Shown here: piece by piece, positions 32,102 to 40,067 of the stretch
Numbering within the stretch: the first letter of the stretch is position 1
Layout of the letters: each line of letters starts with the position of its first letter
Assembly (NCBI GenBank): GCA_937974275.1
Contig: CALJIF010000030.1
Coordinates: forward strand, 1 to 50,284
Reading direction: 5' to 3'
Source of the DNA: an uncultured Flavobacteriales bacterium
Lineage (GTDB): Bacteria > Bacteroidota > Bacteroidia > Palsa-965
DNA: 50,284 nucleotides
Notes under the pieces: generated by a model
What the model was told of the DNA's origin: nothing
Database searches by the model: none
Seen by the model: the letters and a program-made list of their open reading frames with translations, nothing else
Position numbers and translations under genes: made by a program

Positions 32102-34945
32102 ATGTCGTTAACATTCCTGGACAAAGTTGCAGAATATATTTTGCGGCATCACGGTGATCATCCCGAAAAACTTACCGTGGTTTTGCCGGGACGTCGCGGC
32201 ATGTTGTATCTCAAGCGCAGCATCGGAAAAGCAGCTACTGTTCCGCAAATCGCACCACGCATCATCACAACAGAAGTATTAGCCGAAGAATTATCCGGAC
32301 TGTTCATTGCAGATGCTACTACTCAGCTGGTAGAATTTTACCATATCTATCGTGAATCTCAGGGCGCAGATGCAGAATCGTTTGATTCCTTTTGTCAATG
32401 GGCTCCAACACTGTTACACGACTTCAGCGATTGTGACAATTATCTTTGTGATGCATCACAACTGTTCGGAAACCTTAGCGATATCAAAGGCATTGAGAAT
32501 TGGAGTCTTGGTGCGCCGGAACTAACCGACTTTCAGAAAAAGTATCTACACTTTTGGGAACAGCTCGGCACGTGGTATCATCAACTTAATTCACGATTAC
32601 TGGAACTAAATTCCGGCACGGCCGGTTATGTGCAACGCATCGCATTACAAAACAGCGCACGCAACAAACACTTTACATTATTCTGTGGCTTTAATGCGCT
32701 GACAACAGCAGAACGTAAATTAATCGATGAGTTGCAGAAGCGAGGCGTGGCTGCTTCATTATGGGATTACGACGAATACTATTTGAACAGCACATCCTTT
32801 GAAGCAGGAACATTTTTTCGCAAAAACCAACCGTTGTTCTCGGCCGCACCGGATTTCGAACACATCGAAAACAAACTTTGCACACAACACAAGACCATTC
32901 AGATCATCGGTGCTGCAGGTGCAGTTGCTGAGGTGCACGCTGCAGGTGAGGTATTGAGTCAATTGAATACTGAAGAATTGGCTCGCGCAACAACTGCGTT
33001 AATTTTTGCAGATGAACTATTGCTGGTGCCGGCATTACACGCATTACCGGACAACACAGGAGACATAAATGTCACTATGGGATATCCGGCGAAAACGGCT
33101 CCTATTGCATCTTTCGCTCAGGCTGTTTTCAGCTTGCAATTGAATGGAGAACGATTCAACATTCGAACCTCCAAATCAGGGCAATTAAAATACTATCATC
33201 AGGATTTATTACGCTTGTTAGCGCATCCTTACACGTGCTATTTGCTAACTGCGGAATGTTGTACCGAACTGGAAGCTGTAATCAAAAAACGCAACTATAT
33301 TTTTTGTGCTGAGGAACAATTAACCGCATCGACAACTGTAAGGCATTCGGAACTGCTATCATTACTGCTAACACCATGGAACGACGTTATAACCGCATTG
33401 AATTGTTTGACAGAGTTAATGTTGAACATTAGAGATCGACTCGATGATGCAACACCCGGTGCAGTTCAAATGGAGCAGGAATTTCTATATGAGTTCTACC
33501 TCACGCTCAACAAAACACGTCACGTATTATCAAAATCGCCGGAAAGTTTTACATTGAAATCACTGCGCGCGTTGATAATACAGGCATTGCAGCAAATCAC
33601 CATTCCATTCTATGGCGAACCATTGAGCGGCTTGCAAATAATGGGAATGCTCGAAACCCGAACACTCGACTTCGAACGAATTATTATTGCGGGTGTCAAT
33701 GAAAACATTTTGCCTACAGGGAAATCGCAACAGTCGTTTATTGTAAATGACTTGCGCAATTATTTTGAGTTGCCGTCTTGGAATGAAAAAGACGCTGTGT
33801 ATGCTTATCACTTCTACCGACTATTGCAACGCGCCAATGACATTACATTAATTTACAATACGGAAACAGAAAATTTCCAGAGCAAAGAACGAAGTCGATT
33901 TATCACTCAGCTGCTGTACGAACTTCCAGAAGCAAATCGTCACGCGACAATCTCGGAACGTATGCATAGCTTCGCTCATAGCGAAGAAAACCAACAGCAC
34001 ACACCGTTGGTGATCCACAAATCTCCTGCTATACTGGAAAAACTGGAAACGTTAAACGTAAAAGGATTTTCTCCGTCAGCCATCAACACCTATCGCCAAT
34101 GCTCGTTGCAATATTATTTCCGTTATGTTCTCGGAATTTTTGAAGCCGAAGAAGTAGAGGAATCTGCCGGCGCTGCAACGATGGGCACACTCATTCACAA
34201 AGTCTTGCAGGATTTGTTCACTCCGATACTTCAACAACCCTTAAACGCTAAGACCATTGCCGAAATGAGCGCACGGGTCGAACAGTTGGCAACGAGTGCT
34301 TTCATGGAGAAATTCGCGGAAGAAGGTAAATTAATCGGCAAGAACTTACTGGCTAAAGAAATGGCCACGTATATCATTCGTCAGTTTCTGAAGTCGGAAC
34401 AAACACGAGTAGAACTACCCGAGTTAAGAGACAATTTGCAAGTAGCAGAGTTGGAAAGTCCACTACAACGCAGCATTGCATTACCGACAGGAAAGCACAT
34501 CAAATTTCAGGGAACAGCGGATCGTATTGATGTAACTACAGATGCGGTTTACTTGTTGGATTACAAGACCGGTAAAGTTGAAGCGAAACAACTGAAGGTG
34601 ATTGACTGGGAAACACTAGCACATGATACGTCCAAAGACAAAGCATTTCAGTTATTGCAATATGCATGGATGTATGCACCGCGTGCACAAAACAAAACCA
34701 TAGTGCCGGGAATTATTCCGCTGAAGTCTGCACAGTACTCGCCAATGTTTCTTGCTGTTGAGAATATCACGGGGCTAAAGGAAGATCAGCTTCAGAAGTT
34801 CGAACAGGAACTCACTACGATTATCACAGAATTATTCTCTGAAAACATACCATTTGCCCCAACACCGGAAATTAAGACCTGTGTTAGGTGTCGATTTAAT
34901 GCCACGTGCAAAAGAAATCAGAATTCTTTGGAACCTGATTTGTAA
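32102..34945 (+). CDS. AddB-like PD-(D/E)XK nuclease with iron-sulfur cluster
   Basis: A 947-residue protein resembling the AddB subunit of the AddAB helicase-nuclease that resects double-strand breaks for recombination. The N-terminal part (VVLPGRRGMLYLKRSI) is an inactivated helicase-like domain. The nuclease domain at the C-terminus contains LLDYKTGK (Asp820, Lys822). Four cysteines, Cys667 (YRQCSLQYYFRY), Cys927, Cys930 and Cys936 (CVRCRFNATC), have the spacing C-x(~260)-C-x2-C-x5-C of the 4Fe-4S 'iron staple'. An AddA-type UvrD helicase partner is not in the window. Whether the enzyme is a bona fide AddB needs its partner to be found. It is transcribed alone from a promoter shared back to back with the 84-aa protein gene. 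Confidence 0.87.
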   Translation: MSLTFLDKVAEYILRHHGDHPEKLTVVLPGRRGMLYLKRSIGKAATVPQIAPRIITTEVLAEELSGLFIADATTQLVEFYHIYRESQGADAESFDSFCQWAPTLLHDFSDCDNYLCDASQLFGNLSDIKGIENWSLGAPELTDFQKKYLHFWEQLGTWYHQLNSRLLELNSGTAGYVQRIALQNSARNKHFTLFCGFNALTTAERKLIDELQKRGVAASLWDYDEYYLNSTSFEAGTFFRKNQPLFSAAPDFEHIENKLCTQHKTIQIIGAAGAVAEVHAAGEVLSQLNTEELARATTALIFADELLLVPALHALPDNTGDINVTMGYPAKTAPIASFAQAVFSLQLNGERFNIRTSKSGQLKYYHQDLLRLLAHPYTCYLLTAECCTELEAVIKKRNYIFCAEEQLTASTTVRHSELLSLLLTPWNDVITALNCLTELMLNIRDRLDDATPGAVQMEQEFLYEFYLTLNKTRHVLSKSPESFTLKSLRALIIQALQQITIPFYGEPLSGLQIMGMLETRTLDFERIIIAGVNENILPTGKSQQSFIVNDLRNYFELPSWNEKDAVYAYHFYRLLQRANDITLIYNTETENFQSKERSRFITQLLYELPEANRHATISERMHSFAHSEENQQHTPLVIHKSPAILEKLETLNVKGFSPSAINTYRQCSLQYYFRYVLGIFEAEEVEESAGAATMGTLIHKVLQDLFTPILQQPLNAKTIAEMSARVEQLATSAFMEKFAEEGKLIGKNLLAKEMATYIIRQFLKSEQTRVELPELRDNLQVAELESPLQRSIALPTGKHIKFQGTADRIDVTTDAVYLLDYKTGKVEAKQLKVIDWETLAHDTSKDKAFQLLQYAWMYAPRAQNKTIVPGIIPLKSAQYSPMFLAVENITGLKEDQLQKFEQELTTIITELFSENIPFAPTPEIKTCVRCRFNATCKRNQNSLEPDL

Positions 34946-35179
34946 TTAAACAACAGATGCAACATTTAAATAAATCACTTGTTATATTGACAACTACTGT
35001 TGAGATCTATTGTGAGTTATGAATTATGTGCGTAATAAGATGATCGGTAATTTCAACTTTCAATTTCATTTTACCTTGCGCTTCTTCAGCGAGCACACAG
35101 CATCCTCCCCACTTCACCCATCAGTTCAAGCATATAACATCAATTAACATCAACAGGATTAGCCTTAAATTTGCACACT
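34946..35179. other. Longest gene-free gap (234 bp)
   Basis: This gap holds the UbiD-family gene promoter at its right end. The only other structure noticed is a short imperfect direct repeat (AACATCAA, at about 35136 and 35146). I see no RNA gene, terminator with a T-tract, or small reading frame worth calling. Confidence 0.6.
35166..35173 (+). promoter_or_regulatory. Promoter -7 box of the UbiD-family gene, next to its start codon
   Basis: TAAATTTG is an exact match and ends 6 nt before the ATG at 35180. The in-frame TTG at 35171 lies inside the box and is therefore not the start. Confidence 0.65.
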
Positions 35180-37018
35180 ATGGGGTATTCGTCATTAGAG
35201 CAATGTTTACTGGATCTGGAACGCCACGGTCAACTGGTGCGCATTAAAGAAGAGGTAGATCCGAATCTCGAGATGGCAGCGATACACCTGCGTATTCACG
35301 AAGCGGGAGGTCCGGCAATTTTATTTGAAAATGTAAAAGGTTCTCCGTTTCGGGCAGCTTCAAATATCTTCGGAACAATAGAACGATCGCGTTTTATCTT
35401 TCGTGATGCAATCGATGATGTAAAAAATCTGGTGCGAATTAAATCCGATCCGATTCAGGCACTCAAACATCCTATAAATAATGCGAGTGCCTTGTGGGCA
35501 GGATTGAAAGCCTTGCCGATGAAATCAATCGGTAGTGTGCCGGTAAAATATGGACAAACGTCAATTGACCAACTTCCGCTGATCAAACATTGGCCCATGG
35601 ATGGCGGTGCATTTGTCACGTTACCCATTGTCTATACCGAAGACATTGATAAGCCCGGTATCATGAACTCCAATATTGGCATGTATCGTATTCAGCTTTC
35701 CGGAAATGATTACGAGCTCAACAAAGAAATAGGACTTCATTATCAATTGCACCGCGGTATTGGCGTTCACCAAACCAAAGCGGCGGCGCGTGGCGAAAAA
35801 CTCAAGGTAAGTGTAGTGGTTGGAGGACCTCCGGCGTTAACATTCGGCGCCGTAATGCCATTGCCCGAAGGAATGTCGGAGTTGACATTCGCAGGTGTAT
35901 TGGGACAACGTCGTGTTCGTCACACCATGCAGCATGGATTCCGTTTATTATCCGATGCCGACTTTGTGATTACAGGTGAAGTACTCACAGGTGAAAATAA
36001 ACCGGAAGGTCCGTTTGGTGATCACTTGGGATATTACAGTCTGAAGCATCCGTTCCCGGTGATGAAAGTGCAACACGTGTATCACCGTAAAAATGCAATA
36101 TGGCCGTTTACTGTTGTGGGTCGACCACCGCAGGAAGACACAAGTTTCGGAGCTTTAGTTCATGAACTTACCGGAAGTGCAATTCCTGATCAGATTCCCG
36201 GTTTAAAAGCCGTACACGCCGTTGATGGATCGGGCGTTCATCCATTATTACTGGCAATCGGCAGCGAACGATATACGCCCTATCTGAATGATCGAAAGCC
36301 TGCGGAAATCCTTACTATCGCCAATCATATTCTTGGATTTGGACAATTATCGCTTGCCAAATATTTATTCATCTGTGCACACGAAGATCAACCGAATCCG
36401 GATATTCACGATATCGAAAAATTCTTCACGCATATACTCGAACGAATCGATTTCAAACGCGATTTACACTTCCATACACAAACAAGTATTGATACACTTG
36501 ACTATAGCGGTACGGGACTTAATTCCGGATCTAAAGTTGTTTTTGCCGCGGCAGGTGCGCCACAACGTCAATTACTCAGTGGTGATTCGATCACATGGCC
36601 GGACAACATAGGAAAAGTTCGTTCCGTTTTTCCGGGTGTAATTGCTATTCAGAAAAACGTTTTTTCCGATCAAAAAAATGCTGAACAGGAAATGCATTTG
36701 CTGGCCGAACAACTTCGATCGTTGAATTGCAAGGGAATAGCAATGGTTGTGGTTTGCGATGACGCCGAATTTACCGCCGCAAATTTACACAATTGGCTTT
36801 GGGTCACTTTTACAAGAAGTAATCCTTCCCATGATATTTATGGTGTAAACAGTCGCTTCGTGAACAAGCATTGGGAATGTGAGAGTCCCGTAATTATTGA
36901 TGCAAGAAAAAAACCGCATCATGCCCCGGAACTGGTTAAAGATCCGGCTACAGAAAATAAAATTGAACGGCTTTTCGAACCCGGTGCTTCCTTGCACAAT
37001 TGGCGCAATAAATTGTAA
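35180..37018 (+). CDS. UbiD-family decarboxylase, possibly for menaquinone synthesis
   Basis: A 612-residue member of the UbiD family of prenylated-FMN-dependent (de)carboxylases. Conserved blocks include MNSNIGMYRIQL, HYQLHRGIGVHQTKA, VGGPPALTFGAVMPLPEGMSE and EGPFGDHLGYYSLKHPFPV, the last carrying the Glu/Asp typical of the active site. The length of about 610 residues fits the subgroup annotated as menaquinone-biosynthesis decarboxylase (futalosine route) better than the 490-residue UbiD of ubiquinone synthesis. No mqn or ubiX gene is in the window, so the pathway is inferred. It is cytosolic and monocistronic. Its start follows a -7 box at 6 nt, so the transcript should be nearly leaderless. 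Confidence 0.85.
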   Translation: MGYSSLEQCLLDLERHGQLVRIKEEVDPNLEMAAIHLRIHEAGGPAILFENVKGSPFRAASNIFGTIERSRFIFRDAIDDVKNLVRIKSDPIQALKHPINNASALWAGLKALPMKSIGSVPVKYGQTSIDQLPLIKHWPMDGGAFVTLPIVYTEDIDKPGIMNSNIGMYRIQLSGNDYELNKEIGLHYQLHRGIGVHQTKAAARGEKLKVSVVVGGPPALTFGAVMPLPEGMSELTFAGVLGQRRVRHTMQHGFRLLSDADFVITGEVLTGENKPEGPFGDHLGYYSLKHPFPVMKVQHVYHRKNAIWPFTVVGRPPQEDTSFGALVHELTGSAIPDQIPGLKAVHAVDGSGVHPLLLAIGSERYTPYLNDRKPAEILTIANHILGFGQLSLAKYLFICAHEDQPNPDIHDIEKFFTHILERIDFKRDLHFHTQTSIDTLDYSGTGLNSGSKVVFAAAGAPQRQLLSGDSITWPDNIGKVRSVFPGVIAIQKNVFSDQKNAEQEMHLLAEQLRSLNCKGIAMVVVCDDAEFTAANLHNWLWVTFTRSNPSHDIYGVNSRFVNKHWECESPVIIDARKKPHHAPELVKDPATENKIERLFEPGASLHNWRNKL

Positions 37019-37144
37019 TTCGTTGTAACCTTTACGCCGATTACGCATTATAAGTGTACGGCAATGTCATTTCTGCAACCATTTGTTAATAGGTGCAATA
37101 TGGCTGCCGATTTTGCGTTAACTTCAATGAATTAATTCCCTGAC

Positions 37145-39421
37145 ATGAAAAACCTGTTTGCACTTCTCTCTCTCGTCCTCGCAGTTAATACCGTATGGTC
37201 ACAACAAACTGCACTTCCCGATTTCTTTTATTGCCCAAGCCAGAAGTTTGCGAACAACTGGATTGACGAACGCCAAAAAGCGGGCAACCCGATGAATGAA
37301 AAGGAAGTGGAATTCACGCGTCGAATGTCGTACTACGCTCAGCAACGCATGTTTTCCGGGCTAGTGCGCTACAATGATTCCATGACTTTATACATTCGAA
37401 AAATTGCGAATGTTATTCTGGAACATGATACCGCGTTAAAATCGAAAGTGTCATTTTTCGTGTTTGACGATCCGGATCCCAATGCTTTTGCATCCGCAAC
37501 GGGAAATATTATGGTCACTACCGGTCTGATTGCTCAGGCCGAAAATGAAGCTCAACTGGCGTTTATCCTTTGTCATGAGGTAACTCATTTCAAAATGGAA
37601 CACATGTTGAAAGGGTTCTTGACTCGCGAAGATCGTCGTAATGATAAGAAAGCGCCTTATGTTCCCGTAACTAACTATTACACATACAACAAAGAGCAAG
37701 AATTGGAAGCGGACAAAATGGGCTTTGAATTATTCCGCAAAACGAAGTACAGTGCCAAAGAAGCCTTGCGTTCGTTTGATATTCTCGAATATTCCGACCT
37801 TCCTTTCGACGATGTTCCATTCGACACTTTATTCTTTAACCGTGGTTACATGGTTGTTCCTCCGGGCTATTATGTAAAGACAACTGATCCGATATATTCA
37901 GACGATAACTATGAAGACCGCAACAGTACACACCCTAACATTCGCAAGCGCAGAATGGCATTAATGGAATTGGTGGACAGTACCTCTGAGGTAGGAAGAG
38001 TTCAGTTCATTGTTTCCAACAAAGAATTTTCCAATGTGCGGGAGCAAGCTCGTTACGAATTGTGTCGCTTGTATCTCATGGAACGTCGTTATGGTGATGC
38101 TATATATACTGCTTACCTAATGCAGAAGCGCCATCCGCAAGACAAATATTTTAATTATGTAATCGCGTATTCGTTGTACAACATGGCTGCCTACAAGCAA
38201 GAAAAAGGCGGTTATTACAATCCATGGATGTACGGATATTCCGGCTCAAAAATCTCTGCACTTAATGCAAAAGGTTCATATCGCTTCCCAACTCCCAAAG
38301 GACGTCCGGGAGAACAACAGCAAGTATATAGCTTGTTCAGTTCAGTAGAAGCTGATGAACTAACTGTATTGGCTCTTGCTTATAACTGGGATCTTTACAA
38401 ATCAAATCCTTCCGACTCCGTTCAGTTTAAGTTATGCGACAGCTTGTTCTCCATGCTGGTGAATAAACAGAATTTGCACAGAAGTTATTTTTCGGTGATT
38501 ACTCCGGAACAAACGCGTGAGCAATTAAAACAGGATTCATTAAAGCGTGTTGCTGAAGTTGGTGAATTGGGCGAATCGAAATATTCTAAGCTCGAGAAGT
38601 TTCGTCTAGATTCACCGAAAGAACGCTACGTGAAATTCGCATTCGTTGATCAATTGAAAGATTCATTATTCGTGCAACGCTTCGATTATCACATAAAACA
38701 TCGTCGACCGTTAGCGGGTGATCAGTTAGATGAAATTCCAAGACTTTCGAAAAAAGAACGCGAAGCAAAACGCGAAGAAGAGAAAAAGTGGGGACACGAT
38801 ATTACAAAAGTATTGGTGATCGCGCCGGGCTACACAGAGTTGAAACAAGTTAAGCGTGGAGAACGTTCGGAGATGCAGTACGAAGAAAGTGAAAAAGGGC
38901 AAGTGAACGTAATTGGCAACGTTAATGCAGCTGCAACTTCAGCCGGCGTGAAATACAAACTACTGAATCCATTGAGCATGGATAGTACAGACGTTGATTC
39001 TTTTGCAGATTACGCCGCAATCAACAGATGGATGAACGAACAAATGATTCACGGACAACACGGCTATGCATACACGCTGAACAACCGACAAACTGTGGAT
39101 TCCATCAGCACAACCTATGGAGTTCGCTACGTTGTACTCACGGACGTAACTGTGGACAAGCGAAAGAAAATTCAACGTCCGGTGTTATATGGTATGTCCT
39201 GTGTATTCGTGTTTCCATTGTACAAATTATTTAAAGTTCAAGATCAACTTACCATTGAAAGTGCGGTGGTCGATCTTAAAACAGGAAACGTAGTTGAATA
39301 CAAACGCACACGAGCAAAAGGCAGAAAGCTGAATGCGAAGATGCAGGAACATTACAACGAATTGTTCGCAAAGTTGTCGAAACCGGTAAAGCCTAAAAAG
39401 ACAGAGGAAAAATTAAAGTAG
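37145..39421 (+). CDS. Exported M48-family metalloprotease (paralog A)
   Basis: A 758-residue protein with a signal peptide (1-19), an M48 zinc peptidase domain with HEVTH (His144, Glu145, His148) and the third ligand in ELEAD (186-190), a helical TPR-like middle, and a C-terminal domain at about 540-740. That domain (LLNPLSMDSTDVDSFADYAAI, TYGVRYVVLTDV, VVDLKTGNVVEYKRTRAKG) recurs in the paralog at 40068-42368. The protein is probably periplasmic, as in BepA/LoiP-type M48 enzymes that maintain outer-membrane proteins, but substrates are unknown. The tail is rich in Lys (KPVKPKKTEEKLK). It overlaps the convergent beta-barrel gene by 9 nt. No convincing -7 box was found. Confidence 0.87.
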   Translation: MKNLFALLSLVLAVNTVWSQQTALPDFFYCPSQKFANNWIDERQKAGNPMNEKEVEFTRRMSYYAQQRMFSGLVRYNDSMTLYIRKIANVILEHDTALKSKVSFFVFDDPDPNAFASATGNIMVTTGLIAQAENEAQLAFILCHEVTHFKMEHMLKGFLTREDRRNDKKAPYVPVTNYYTYNKEQELEADKMGFELFRKTKYSAKEALRSFDILEYSDLPFDDVPFDTLFFNRGYMVVPPGYYVKTTDPIYSDDNYEDRNSTHPNIRKRRMALMELVDSTSEVGRVQFIVSNKEFSNVREQARYELCRLYLMERRYGDAIYTAYLMQKRHPQDKYFNYVIAYSLYNMAAYKQEKGGYYNPWMYGYSGSKISALNAKGSYRFPTPKGRPGEQQQVYSLFSSVEADELTVLALAYNWDLYKSNPSDSVQFKLCDSLFSMLVNKQNLHRSYFSVITPEQTREQLKQDSLKRVAEVGELGESKYSKLEKFRLDSPKERYVKFAFVDQLKDSLFVQRFDYHIKHRRPLAGDQLDEIPRLSKKEREAKREEEKKWGHDITKVLVIAPGYTELKQVKRGERSEMQYEESEKGQVNVIGNVNAAATSAGVKYKLLNPLSMDSTDVDSFADYAAINRWMNEQMIHGQHGYAYTLNNRQTVDSISTTYGVRYVVLTDVTVDKRKKIQRPVLYGMSCVFVFPLYKLFKVQDQLTIESAVVDLKTGNVVEYKRTRAKGRKLNAKMQEHYNELFAKLSKPVKPKKTEEKLK

Positions 39422-40066
39422 TATTCCGAAGCCTCCGAACACGTTGATCATTTCACGGTAAAGAATTCTACTTCCATAAAACGAAGCATGATTTCCTTCT
39501 GTTGAATAATATAACGGTCCGCCGCAACGCACGCCAACATTCCACACAAAGCGATCTTTAATGACGTTTTGGACGCCATAACCGATTGAACCGACTAATG
39601 CTGTTGCGTTCCCCGGAATGCTGCCCAAAACGTTAATATCGGACGATAGCAGGTTCGGATTCGACCCATCAACTTTATACGTGTACGTACCGTAGTTCAT
39701 TTGTATTTCCCAGAATCGACCAATCGGTGCCAATCCGCCTTTCTTACTGACAAACTGTTTCCACGCTGCACCAAATTGCATGGAAGTGATACGATCTTGC
39801 TTTACTGCATAATCCGAGAAATGATGATTACCACCAAAATTGCTGTAGTTAAACAGCAGGTCCAACTGCGAGTATCTGCCGACAATAAAGCCCAGCCGTG
39901 CTCCTCCGGAAGCGTCGTATTGTGTCAAAAATTCAACAAGCCCAACCGGACGCGGAGCATAAGCGGCCTGAGCGCCCACAATCACTCGTTTGCCAAGATA
40001 TCCGCCTTGTGCTATCGCTATGCAAGTTGTCGCAAGAAATAGTACTGTTGTTATAAACCTCTTCAT
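39413..40066 (-). CDS. Small outer-membrane beta-barrel protein, unknown function
   Basis: A 217-residue exported protein. A signal peptide (1-19) is followed by alternating beta strands rich in Gly, Tyr and Phe (ARLGFIVGRYSQLDLLFNYSNFG, WEIQMNYGTYTY, FVWNVGVRCGGPLYY), ending in MINVFGGFGILL. The pattern fits an 8- to 10-strand outer-membrane barrel. I recognise no specific family. It starts 1 nt after the stop of the M48 paralog B, so the two are one operon. It could be a substrate, partner or outer-membrane anchor of that protease (inference). Its 3' end overlaps the convergent paralog A gene. Confidence 0.75.
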   Translation of the reverse strand: MKRFITTVLFLATTCIAIAQGGYLGKRVIVGAQAAYAPRPVGLVEFLTQYDASGGARLGFIVGRYSQLDLLFNYSNFGGNHHFSDYAVKQDRITSMQFGAAWKQFVSKKGGLAPIGRFWEIQMNYGTYTYKVDGSNPNLLSSDINVLGSIPGNATALVGSIGYGVQNVIKDRFVWNVGVRCGGPLYYSTEGNHASFYGSRILYREMINVFGGFGILL

Positions 40067-40067
40067 C

